Source: Streptomyces sp. NBC_00271 (GTDB lineage: Bacteria; Actinomycetota; Actinomycetes; Streptomycetales; Streptomycetaceae). Taken from it: DNA of 64,000 nucleotides. Below are positions 26,820-34,764 of the stretch, in pieces (the stretch's first letter is position 1; the number at the start of each line of letters is the position of its first letter). Made by a program: the position numbers and the translations under genes. Where the stretch lies: contig NZ_CP108070.1 of the NCBI RefSeq assembly GCF_036178845.1, positions 2,418,001-2,482,000 on the forward strand, given 5' to 3'. The notes beneath the pieces are model-generated. The model worked only from the letters and a program-made list of their open reading frames with translations, searched no databases and had not been told where the DNA came from.

Positions 26820-27074
26820 GGCCTGTCCGGCGGATCAGGTCGCAGGAAACGGGCGGTTCCTCGTCGACGCTGGTGAGCGGGGCTTGGTGCGTTCAGCTGC
26901 ACGGCGGAGGAGGGCGTCGGCGCGATGGGGGTCCCCCCTGCTCGAGCGAAGCCGAGAGCTTGGGGGAGTCGGCAACCGACGACAACACCGCCGGGGGCAC
27001 CCCCTGCTCGAAGTGCTTGGGGGAGGGCGTGCCAAGCCCCGCGTCTGCGGCATGATCCGCCGGACAGGCCCTAG
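26816..27074. mobile_element. MITE-like element with 18-bp perfect terminal inverted repeats
   Basis: The 259-bp segment starts CTAG then GGCCTGTCCGGCGGATCA and ends with the exact reverse complement followed by CTAG: an 18-bp perfect terminal repeat plus a 4-bp CTAG flank that reads as a target duplication. It encodes no transposase. Inside are two copies of a C-rich/G-rich hairpin module (about 26936-26979 and 26993-27026), each with CCCCCTGCTCGA near one side and CTTGGGGGA on the other. It is probably mobilised in trans by an IS with matching ends, which is not present in the window. Confidence 0.82.
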
Positions 27075-27228
27075 CCTCCCGGGTGCTCGGTGACAGCGGT
27101 AAGAAGCCAGGCTTGACGCATCCGACCGCTTCGGTCGGCTCGGCGGTCACGACAGCGCCGACTTCTCCCGCCTCCGCATGCCATCACCTCGTCGCGCAGG
27201 AACCCGACGCGCCGCTGAAAGGCCCACG

Positions 27229-27570
27229 ATGACACAGCACGAAGCCGCTCCCACCGTCCGGCGAGTGGACGCCAAACACCGGTACGAAATCCTGGTCGTC
27301 GGCGAAACCGCCGGCCTCACCGCATACCGTGACCGCGATGACCAGCGCGTCTTCTATCACACCGAAATCGGCGACGCCTTCGCCGGTCAGGGCCTGGCCT
27401 CGCTCCTCGTCCAGCAGGCGCTGACCGACACACGCGCCGCCGGGAAACGCATCGTGCCGGTCTGCCCGTACGTGGCGAAGTTCCTCAAGAAGCACGACGA
27501 GTTCGCCGACCTGGCCGACCCCGTGACCCCAGAAGTCCTGCTGTGGCTGGAGACCGTTCATACGCGGTGA
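27229..27570 (+). CDS. GNAT-like N-acetyltransferase (YjdJ type)
   Basis: A 113-residue protein of the small GNAT-like group. It contains YHTEIGDAFAGQGLASLLVQQAL, with the acetyl-CoA pyrophosphate-binding loop (GQGLAS), and VCPYVAKFLKKHDEFADL near the C terminus. Members are stand-alone acetyltransferases often linked to stress, with unknown acceptors. The ATG at 27229 is preceded by GAAAGG. The 150 bp upstream contain no recognised operator. Confidence 0.85.
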   Translation: MTQHEAAPTVRRVDAKHRYEILVVGETAGLTAYRDRDDQRVFYHTEIGDAFAGQGLASLLVQQALTDTRAAGKRIVPVCPYVAKFLKKHDEFADLADPVTPEVLLWLETVHTR

Positions 27571-27794
27571 CCGCCGGCTTCGGCGCCGCCGCCGTGGCGG
27601 GCGATTTCGACGCCGACGGACTGCTCGCCCCATACAAGATGGATCCCTGAAGTCGGCGCTCAGTTCTTTCTCATACCGCGTTCCGTGCATTCCGCGACAA
27701 ATTCCCCAGCTATGGAATTTTAGCGTCGTTCCCAGGAAATCTGCTTCTGCAGCCATTGTGGGGGACGAAATTGATCCAGCCTCTTCCGTCGGTC

Positions 27795-28196
27795 ATGTGC
27801 ATGGTGACAGTACTTGTGAGCGTTCCGAACGAGCTGTCGACGCCGCTGCCCGCGGAGCTGCACTACGACATGAGCGACCCATACGCCGTCCGACTCTCCA
27901 TCGGCGCGCCCGCGGCCAGACCCGTGGACTGGGTGTTCGCCCGCTCGCTGCTCACGGAAGGCCTGCACCGGCCCACCGGCACCGGAGACGTGCTGGTGAT
28001 TCCCCGGCATCGCTGCCATCCCGGCTCCGTACGCATTGTGTTGAGGTCGGGCGCCGGTGTGGCGCAGGTCGACATCGCGGCGTCCGCGGTCGCCGCGTTC
28101 CTGCGGCGGACGGTGTCGCTCGTGCCCCCGGGGGCCGAGAGCCTTCACGTCGACTTGGACCGTGTCCTCGACGAGCTCACCGACAGGCAGGACTGA
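27795..28196 (+). CDS. SsgA-like sporulation/cell-division regulator
   Basis: About 133 residues with the SsgA-like signature: LVSVPNELSTPLPAELHYD, SDPYAVRLSIGAPAARPVDW, FARSLLTEGLHRPTGTGDV and VAAFLRRTVSLVPPG. SALPs are found only in sporulating actinomycetes and control septum placement and spore maturation. The start is uncertain: ATG at 27795 or 27801, or a TTG at 27756. The ribosome-binding sites are weak, and comparison with SsgA proteins favours 27795 or 27801. It converges on the MFS gene. Confidence 0.85.
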   Translation: MCMVTVLVSVPNELSTPLPAELHYDMSDPYAVRLSIGAPAARPVDWVFARSLLTEGLHRPTGTGDVLVIPRHRCHPGSVRIVLRSGAGVAQVDIAASAVAAFLRRTVSLVPPGAESLHVDLDRVLDELTDRQD

Positions 28197-28236
28197 GATG
28201 CGCCTGGAACTCGGCCTCTGAGACCGCCGGTGTTCA

Positions 28237-29931
28237 CTATGGCGTGTTGCCGAGCGGGGCATCGGGCTTGACCTGGTCGGCAGCGGTGGCGCCAGTCTCT
28301 GCCTCCGTCTCGGGCACGACAGGACCCTCGGCGGCATCGAAGGCATGGGTCACCTCCGGGACAGTGCCCGGTACGAGCAGGCTGCGGGCCCGTTCTTCGT
28401 GACGGCGGTCGGTGGCCGTGACCCGGCTGTGGTGCTGGGCGAGGTGCTCCGCCCATGAGGCGACCAGGTAGTTCTCGATGAACCGGTCCGGATCGTTGCC
28501 GTCCTGGTAGAGGCCCCAGGTAAGGGCTCCCGTGCGGCGGCGCGAGCGGGCCACATTGTCCATGCAGTCGGTGAAAGCGGCCCTGTTCCCGGGGCCGACC
28601 CGGTAGGCGACGGAGACCAGCACGGGGCCGTCGGCGGGGCCGGGTTCGAACAGCAGGGGCGGAACCGGCCAGTGGTCGGACGGAGTCGGATCGATGGCGT
28701 CCGTGCCGTGCAGCGGCCAGCGGCGCACGGTCACCGCGCCGGCCACGAGCAGTCCGCTGCCGACCAGGAGCGAGACGGTCAGGCCCAGCCCATCGGCCAG
28801 CGCGCCCCACAGGGGTGCCGCCAGTGCCTGCCCGCCCTGGAAGACCAGGAGGTAGACGGCGAGTCCCCGGGCCCTGACCCAGCCGGGCAGCCGCGTCTGG
28901 AGGGCCGTGTTGAGGGTGGACAGTACGCCGATCCAGGCCAGTCCGGCGGGCAGTAGCGCGCCCACCGCGAGCCAGGGGAGCCGGGTGGTGGCCAGCACCG
29001 CGAGCACGGCGGCGAAGACGAGGGCCCCCGCGGCCAGAGTGCCGTTGGCGCCGAGAGCGCGGCGGACGGCAGGCAGTACGAAGGCCCCGCCGACGGCTCC
29101 GGCACCGACCGCGCCGAGCAGCAGCCCGTACCCTCCCGAGCCCAGGCCCAGGGAACGGCTCGCGACCAGGGGAAGCAGTGACCACAGCGCGGCGCCGCCG
29201 GGTATGAACAGCAGCGTACGCAGCAGGACTCGGCGGACTCCGGGCGCATTCCACACGTAGCGGCGGCCCGCGTGCAGAGCCGTCAGAAGCTTCTCGCCCT
29301 GAGCCGTGGGCGCTTGGGTCCTGGGCCGCCGCCAGAACATGAGAACGGCCGCGATACCGAGGTAGGACGCGGCGTTGAAGGCGAATACCCAGCCCGCGCC
29401 CGCCGCCGCGACCACCGCTCCACCGATTGCCGGACCGACGGCGCGTGCCAGGTTCATGTTCACGGCGCCGAGCGCGGCCGCCTGTCCCAACTGGCGGCGC
29501 TCCACGAGCTCCGGCTGGATCGCCTGCCAGGCCGGGCCCATCAGCGCGGTGCCGCATCCCAACAGGAAGGTGAGGCCGAGCAGCAGCTCCGGGGTGAGCG
29601 CGTCCGCGAACGCCAGGACGGTCAGCGCGGTGGAGACGGCGAGCATGGCGAACTGGGCGACCAGCAGCACCGTACGACGGTCGTAGCGGTCGGCCAGCAC
29701 GCCCGAGGGCAGGGCCAGCAGTACAACGGGGAGACTGGAGGCGGTCTGGACGAGCGTCACCAGCGCGGCGCCGTGCCCGACCAGCAGCCACTGGGCGCCC
29801 ACCGTCTGCATCCAACTGCCGATATTGGAAACCAGTTGCGCGATCCACAGCGCGCGGAAGACGCGCGCCGCGAGCGGGGCCCAGGGCGAATCCGCATCTG
29901 GGCGGTCTTTCGGTGACGGTGCAGTGCTCAT
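28237..29931 (-). CDS. MFS exporter with C-terminal ABM-like domain
   Basis: A 564-residue MFS_3/EntS-type exporter with about 12 membrane helices. It shows LVSNIGSWMQTVGAQWLL near TM1 and GVLADRYDRRTVLL as the loop 2-3 motif. After the last helix there is a soluble region of roughly 120 residues (PVLVSVAYRVGPGNRAAF, TWGLYQDGNDPDRFIENYL, SWAEHLAQHH) resembling an antibiotic-biosynthesis-monooxygenase dimeric barrel. The ATG at 29931 starts about 80 nt downstream of a predicted -10 (30012-30017). The substrate is unknown; drug or siderophore-like export is possible. Confidence 0.88.
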   Translation of the reverse strand: MSTAPSPKDRPDADSPWAPLAARVFRALWIAQLVSNIGSWMQTVGAQWLLVGHGAALVTLVQTASSLPVVLLALPSGVLADRYDRRTVLLVAQFAMLAVSTALTVLAFADALTPELLLGLTFLLGCGTALMGPAWQAIQPELVERRQLGQAAALGAVNMNLARAVGPAIGGAVVAAAGAGWVFAFNAASYLGIAAVLMFWRRPRTQAPTAQGEKLLTALHAGRRYVWNAPGVRRVLLRTLLFIPGGAALWSLLPLVASRSLGLGSGGYGLLLGAVGAGAVGGAFVLPAVRRALGANGTLAAGALVFAAVLAVLATTRLPWLAVGALLPAGLAWIGVLSTLNTALQTRLPGWVRARGLAVYLLVFQGGQALAAPLWGALADGLGLTVSLLVGSGLLVAGAVTVRRWPLHGTDAIDPTPSDHWPVPPLLFEPGPADGPVLVSVAYRVGPGNRAAFTDCMDNVARSRRRTGALTWGLYQDGNDPDRFIENYLVASWAEHLAQHHSRVTATDRRHEERARSLLVPGTVPEVTHAFDAAEGPVVPETEAETGATAADQVKPDAPLGNTP

Positions 29932-30011
29932 GCTGGTCCATACCGGATCGAGAACGCAGGCGCCTCGCATCCGACAATGTCTCAGGCGCCGTGTGGGCAT
30001 AGCCGGTGCTC

Positions 30012-30076
30012 ACGGTAGGGCGCTCCGGTGTACCCCTGTTGCCCGCCAGTGCACTGTCTTCGGCCCGGAAGCGAAC
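30012..30076 (-). promoter_or_regulatory. 22-bp direct-repeat operator and promoter, MFS exporter
   Basis: On the minus strand GTTCGCTTCCGGGC (outer end 30076) and GTGCACTGGCGGGCAACAG (30054-30036) start 22 bp apart. TACCGT (30017-30012) follows after 18 nt. The orientation is toward the exporter at 29931. Confidence 0.72.
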
Positions 30077-30100
30077 TGCGGTCGCGCTGCGTCCCGCGAA

Positions 30101-30165
30101 GTGCGCTGCGGGGACACGAGCGATGCGCACAGGGGCAAAGGGTGCCCACCGGCCGACCCTACGGT
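30101..30165 (+). promoter_or_regulatory. 22-bp direct-repeat operator and promoter, cydABDC
   Basis: GTGCGCTGCGGGGA (30101) and the weaker ATGCGCACAGGGGCAAAGG (30123-30141) start 22 bp apart; TACGGT (30160-30165) follows after 18 nt. The operator is back-to-back with the exporter operator, 24 bp away. The remaining sequence to the cydA start (about 200 bp) is a leader with no Rex-type TGTGAA dyad visible. Confidence 0.68.
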
Positions 30166-30363
30166 GGCCTCGGAAGCCGGGGAAACGCCGGGACGAAATG
30201 CCGACCGCTACAAGCCGCTACCGGCGGAGGAGCTCGGTCATCGTTCACGCCCACGGGGCCTCGCGCCCTGTCGTGGTGTCACCGCCGGAGGGCCAATGGC
30301 CCAACCTCGTAGGCAATTCCGCCAGGGTTGCCGGACCGACCCGAATCGACCAGAGGAGACCCC

Positions 30364-31728
30364 GTGGCCTCGCCCGCAGTGGTGGAGATCTCGCGATGGC
30401 AGTTCGCCATCACAGCGGTCTTTCACATGAGCTTTCCCGCGCTGACTGTCGGACTCTCCGTCTTCTTGGCCGTGATGTACACGGCCCACCTCAGGACCGG
30501 AAATCCGCTGTACCTTCAGATATTCCGTTTCTGGAAGAAGATATTCGCCGTCGGATTCGGCCTCGGTGTAGTCGCCGGAACCGTCATGACCTTCGAATTC
30601 GGTCTCAACTGGGGAAGCTACGCTCACGCGGTCGGCCCGATCCTCGGTGTCACGATCGGAATGGAGGTCATCACGGCCTTCTTCCTGGAGGCCGGGTTCA
30701 TCGGCATCATGCTGTACGGCGACGGCCGGGTGCGTCCTCGGACCATGGCGCTGGCCTGCTGGATGCTCGTCCTCGGCACGCTGCTGTCCACGACGTGGAT
30801 CCTCTCCGCCAACAGCTGGATGCAGGACCCCGTGGGGTTCACCGAGGTCAACGGCCAGTTCCGGGCGAGCAACTGGTGGCACGTGCTGTTCAACCCGGCG
30901 TTCTCCTACCGGTATCCGCACATCCTGTTGGCGGTACTGATCAGTGCCGGTTGGTTCATCGGCGGGATCGCCGCCTGGTACCTGGTCAAGCGGCGAGCGC
31001 TGCCCTTCGCGCGTCGCACGCTGTCGATCGCTCTCGGGGTGCTGGCCGTCCTGATGCCCGTACAGCTGTACGTGGGCGATGCCACCGCCGCGTTCATGGG
31101 TGCACACCAGCCCGCGAAACTCGAAGCCTTCGAGGGCAACTGGAAGACCGACAACAACGGCTACAACCTGCTCGTGGTGCCCGACACGGACAAGGGCGAG
31201 AACAAGTTCCATGTCGAGATACCGCACCTGGGCGCCGTCATCGGCAAGGACCTGTCCGGCAAGGCAGAAGTCCCCGGACTGCTGCAGACGCCGAAGGACG
31301 ACCGCCCCAACATGTGGTCCGCCTTCTACGGCTTCCGGGCGATGTACTTCACCGCGCTGGCGATGTTCGGCATGGCCTTCGCCGGGCTGGTGTTGCGGCT
31401 GCGCGGCAGGCTGTACACGGCCCGGCGGTTTCTCCGGCTGATGGTCTGGATGGCCCCCGCCGGTGTCGTGGCCATCAGCGGCGGCTGGATCACCGCGGAG
31501 ACGGGCCGACAGCCCTGGGTCGTCTACGGCCTGATCCGGACCAGTGACGCCGTCTCGCACCTCTCCCTCGGCGCGGCGCTCGCGAGCCTCATCGGCTTCG
31601 TCACCGTCTACGCGCTGCTGCTCGGGCTGTGGATCCGCTACATCGTCCGCACGGTGCGGACCGGCCCCGAGCACCTGGTGACCGACGCCGACACCACTGT
31701 CCACCCCCCGGAGGTCAGCCATGCTTGA
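30364..31728 (+). CDS. cydA: Cytochrome bd ubiquinol oxidase subunit I
   Basis: A 454-residue membrane protein. Heme-ligand and quinol motifs: RWQFAITAVFHMSFPALTVG with the heme b595 His (His21), FGLNWGSYAHAVGPILG, GMEVITAFFLEAGFIGIM, SANSWMQDPVGF and the Q-loop end GWITAETGRQPWVVYG. It oxidises quinol and reduces O2 to water with high affinity, helping survival under low oxygen or oxidative stress. The GTG at 30364 is preceded by GAGGAG. It overlaps cydB by 8 bp. Confidence 0.96.
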   Translation: MASPAVVEISRWQFAITAVFHMSFPALTVGLSVFLAVMYTAHLRTGNPLYLQIFRFWKKIFAVGFGLGVVAGTVMTFEFGLNWGSYAHAVGPILGVTIGMEVITAFFLEAGFIGIMLYGDGRVRPRTMALACWMLVLGTLLSTTWILSANSWMQDPVGFTEVNGQFRASNWWHVLFNPAFSYRYPHILLAVLISAGWFIGGIAAWYLVKRRALPFARRTLSIALGVLAVLMPVQLYVGDATAAFMGAHQPAKLEAFEGNWKTDNNGYNLLVVPDTDKGENKFHVEIPHLGAVIGKDLSGKAEVPGLLQTPKDDRPNMWSAFYGFRAMYFTALAMFGMAFAGLVLRLRGRLYTARRFLRLMVWMAPAGVVAISGGWITAETGRQPWVVYGLIRTSDAVSHLSLGAALASLIGFVTVYALLLGLWIRYIVRTVRTGPEHLVTDADTTVHPPEVSHA

Positions 31729-32998
31729 GTACGCGTCATACGGCTTGGTCCTGCTCGCACTCGGCGCCTATGTGCTACTCGACGGCTACGACCTGGGCAT
31801 CGGCATCCTGAGCCTGTTCGACCGCAGCGACCGGCGGCGCAAGGAGGACAACGAGCTGATCGCGACCGCCTGGGACGCCAACGAGAGCTGGATCATCCTG
31901 GCGGGCGTGGCTCTGTGGGCGGGCCTGCCCGGTGTCTACGCCACTGTGCTGCCGGGCGTCTACCTGCCGCTCGTGGTCATGCTGCTGGCGATCGTGCTGC
32001 GCGGCACGGCCATCGAGCTGCAGAGCGCCGCCCCCGGCTATCGGCGCGGCTGGGGCCTCGTCTTCGGAATCTCGTCCCTGGTGGCCACTGTGTGCCAGGG
32101 CCTCGTGGCCGGAGGCGTCCTGTCCGGACTGTCCCACCGCGGTGGGGTGTTCACCGGGGGCACCTGGGACTGGCTGACGCCCTACAGCGTGCTGTGCGCC
32201 CTGGGGCTGGTGGCCGTCTACCTGCTTGCAGGTGCCGCATGGCTGCAGGACAAGACCACGGGCACCGCCCACGACCGCGCGGGCCGACTGGGCCGACCGC
32301 TGCTCGTGGCGGTCGCGGCGGCCGGCCTGGTCCTGGGATTCGGGCTCCGCGTCGCCGACCCGCAGCATCTGCGCTTCGACCAGCCGCTCCGCGCGGGCCT
32401 GTTCGGGCTCGCGGTGGCGGTGGCGGTGGTCTGTGCGGCGATCGCCTGGTACGGCTTCGGCCGCCGGCCGGACTGGCGTCCGTTCGTCGCCGTGGCCGGT
32501 ACGGAGGCCGCAGGGCTGCTCGCGATCGTCGCCGCCACCGCACCCGTCGTCGTCCCGCCCGACCTGACCGTGCACGCCGCGGCCAGCCCGCACGGTTCGC
32601 AGCTGTTCCTGCTCATCGGGGTGGGCGGCTGCATGCCGGTCGTCCTCACCTACAACATCTACGCGTGGTGGGTCTTCCGCGGGAAGTTCGCCCAGCCAAC
32701 GGCCGACACCGAAGCGGCGGTCCCGTCCGACAGCACGACTGCCGCGGAGCGGCCCACGGCGGTGGCGTCGGCCACGGGAGACGGTCCGTGGGCGGCCGTC
32801 GTCGTCCGGCGCGTGCTTCTGACCCTCCTGGCCGTCGCGGTGGCCGCCGTCTCCCAGGACATCTTCGGTGACGTGCGCGCCTGGATCGACCCGGCCGGTG
32901 TCGCCGTCTTCTCCGTCACCGCACTCGCCCTCTGGATCCGGTCCGACCGCCGCTCCGCAGCCGCAGGTGATTTCAACCTCCAGGCAGCCGAGAAGTGA
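31721..32998 (+). CDS. cydB: Cytochrome bd ubiquinol oxidase subunit II
   Basis: A 425-residue subunit with eight or nine helices. It begins MLEYASYGLVLLALGAYVLLDGYDLGIGIL, and the conserved DGYDLG is typical. NESWIILAGVALW and LPLVVMLLAIVLRGTAIEL follow. The loop after TYNIYAWWVFRGKF is long, Ser/Thr/Ala-rich and probably cytoplasmic, and a final helix pair ends at ALWIRSDRR. It pairs with CydA; start and stop overlap cydA and cydD, implying translational coupling. Confidence 0.95.
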   Translation: MLEYASYGLVLLALGAYVLLDGYDLGIGILSLFDRSDRRRKEDNELIATAWDANESWIILAGVALWAGLPGVYATVLPGVYLPLVVMLLAIVLRGTAIELQSAAPGYRRGWGLVFGISSLVATVCQGLVAGGVLSGLSHRGGVFTGGTWDWLTPYSVLCALGLVAVYLLAGAAWLQDKTTGTAHDRAGRLGRPLLVAVAAAGLVLGFGLRVADPQHLRFDQPLRAGLFGLAVAVAVVCAAIAWYGFGRRPDWRPFVAVAGTEAAGLLAIVAATAPVVVPPDLTVHAAASPHGSQLFLLIGVGGCMPVVLTYNIYAWWVFRGKFAQPTADTEAAVPSDSTTAAERPTAVASATGDGPWAAVVVRRVLLTLLAVAVAAVSQDIFGDVRAWIDPAGVAVFSVTALALWIRSDRRSAAAGDFNLQAAEK

Positions 32999-34764
32999 CC
33001 GACATCCCCGACCAGCTCGCCCGGCTCGGCCGGGACGACGAAGGTCAGCAGCGGACAGCCGGGCTGCTGACCGCATGGGCAGCAGTCGGCGAACCGGCGT
33101 TCCGGCGAGCCGGCACACTGCGGGGACTCGCGGCCGCGGGGCATGTCCTGTGGGCCGCTGGGCTGGGCAGGGCGGCCCAGGCCGCCCTGCGCGCCCCGCA
33201 CGGGGGCGTTGCCCTGGCTCCGGTGCTCTCCGGTACGGCGCTGGTCGCCGCGGGTCTGCTGCTGCGCGCGGTCCTGCTGGCGTCGGCCGACCGGGTCGCC
33301 GACGAGGGAGCGGCCGCCGTCCAGGACCACCTGCGTGCCCGCCTTCTCCAGGCCGCGCTTCCGACAGTCGGCGCGCCCCGCGCGGAGATGTCCGACGCCG
33401 CTCTCGGTGAGGCGCTCGACAGCGAGGTGGGCAGGCTGAACCAGTGGTTGACGACGTACGTCCCCGCCCGGCGGGCGATGCTGCTGGGCAGCGGCATCGT
33501 CCTGGCCGCCGTGACGGCCGGCAGTTGGGCCGTGGCGCTGATGCTGGTGCTGGCGACCCCGCTTCTGCCGTTCAACCTGAAGGTGATCGGCCTGGGCACC
33601 CGCGCCGCCGTGCACGCCCAGCTCACCGCAACCCGCACGCTGAGCACCCACCTGCTGGACCAACTGCGCGGACTGCCCACACTTGTCGGCCTCGGGGCCG
33701 GCGAGGAAGCAGTACGGGCAACCGAAGCAGCCGACAGGGAACTGGCCGGGCGCACTCAGACCGTACTGCGGGTGGCCTTCCTTTCGACCGCCTGGATCGA
33801 GCTCCTCATCACGGTGGCCATGGCTGTCGTCGCGACGTACTGCGGGCTCGCCCTACTCGGCTACCTCGACCTGCCGGTGGTCCCGTCCAGCATGAGTCTG
33901 GGCACCGCGCTGTTCGTGCTCGTCCTGACACCGGCGTACTTCGCCCCCGCCCGGGAACTCGCCCGCGGCTACCACGCCCGTGCCGAGGCAGCCGCGGCTG
34001 CCGAGCTGCTCTCGGAGATCGTCGACCACGCTCCGGTTGCGGCGGTCGACGGTCCCCCGGCGCGAGTACCCGCCTCACACCGTCCGAGTCGGCCGGGTCC
34101 GGCCGGTGTGATCCTGGACGACGTCGGGGTTCGGTACCCGGGTCGCGACGAAGCGGCCCTGGACAGCGTCACCCTGACGGTCCGGCCGGGTTCGATCGTG
34201 GCCATCGGCGGGCCCAGCGGCGCCGGCAAGACCACCCTGCTCTCCGTTGCGGCAGGCCTGCGCGAACCGGACCGCGGGCGGTGCCTGCACACCACCGGTT
34301 CCGAAGTCCTGCCCGCCTCAACCGCTCTGACAGTGTGGGCCGGCCAGCCCTCCTACCTCCTCCCGGGAACGCTCCGCGACAACTTGCTGCTGGCCCGCCG
34401 TAACGCCGGCGACGAGCAACTGACCGCGGCATTCGCGGCACTGGGCTTCGAGGACCTACTGGCCGCACTCCCCCAGGGCCTGGCGACCCGGGTCGGGGAG
34501 CGCGGCTGGGGACTGTCCTCCGGACAGATGCAGCAGCTGGTGCTGGTCCGCGCGCTGCTCCGCGACACGCCACTGCTGTGCCTGGACGAACCCACGGCCC
34601 ATCTGGACCCGGGCGGCGAGGCCCGCGTCATCGCCGCCATTCGGACACTTTCGCGCAGTCGCACCGTGCTGCTCACGACACACAGCCCGGCGCTGCTCGA
34701 AATCGCCGACGACATCGTTCGGTTGAACCAGGGACGGGCGTCCCGGATCAGGGAGACGGTGTGA
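32995..34764 (+). CDS. cydD: ABC transporter for cytochrome bd assembly, CydD
   Basis: A 589-residue half-transporter with a six-helix membrane domain followed by an ATPase: Walker A GGPSGAGKTTLLS, signature LSSGQMQQLVLVRALL, Walker B LLCLDEPTAHLD, H-loop TTHS. CydDC exports glutathione/cysteine-type thiols in E. coli and is needed to assemble cytochrome bd; in actinomycetes the thiol may differ. The GTG at 32995 overlaps the cydB stop (GTGA). The N terminus is soluble and charged. Confidence 0.93.
   Translation: MTDIPDQLARLGRDDEGQQRTAGLLTAWAAVGEPAFRRAGTLRGLAAAGHVLWAAGLGRAAQAALRAPHGGVALAPVLSGTALVAAGLLLRAVLLASADRVADEGAAAVQDHLRARLLQAALPTVGAPRAEMSDAALGEALDSEVGRLNQWLTTYVPARRAMLLGSGIVLAAVTAGSWAVALMLVLATPLLPFNLKVIGLGTRAAVHAQLTATRTLSTHLLDQLRGLPTLVGLGAGEEAVRATEAADRELAGRTQTVLRVAFLSTAWIELLITVAMAVVATYCGLALLGYLDLPVVPSSMSLGTALFVLVLTPAYFAPARELARGYHARAEAAAAAELLSEIVDHAPVAAVDGPPARVPASHRPSRPGPAGVILDDVGVRYPGRDEAALDSVTLTVRPGSIVAIGGPSGAGKTTLLSVAAGLREPDRGRCLHTTGSEVLPASTALTVWAGQPSYLLPGTLRDNLLLARRNAGDEQLTAAFAALGFEDLLAALPQGLATRVGERGWGLSSGQMQQLVLVRALLRDTPLLCLDEPTAHLDPGGEARVIAAIRTLSRSRTVLLTTHSPALLEIADDIVRLNQGRASRIRETV

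Noticed and set aside
27567..27650. A 27-codon GTG frame overlapping the GNAT stop codon
   Set aside because: It is too short, has no recognisable similarity and the overlap with the stop codon is easily accidental.
30166..30363. Rex-type operator expected before cydABDC
   Set aside because: No TGTGAA-n-TTCACA-like dyad was found between 29932 and 30363; the shared 22-bp direct repeat is present instead.
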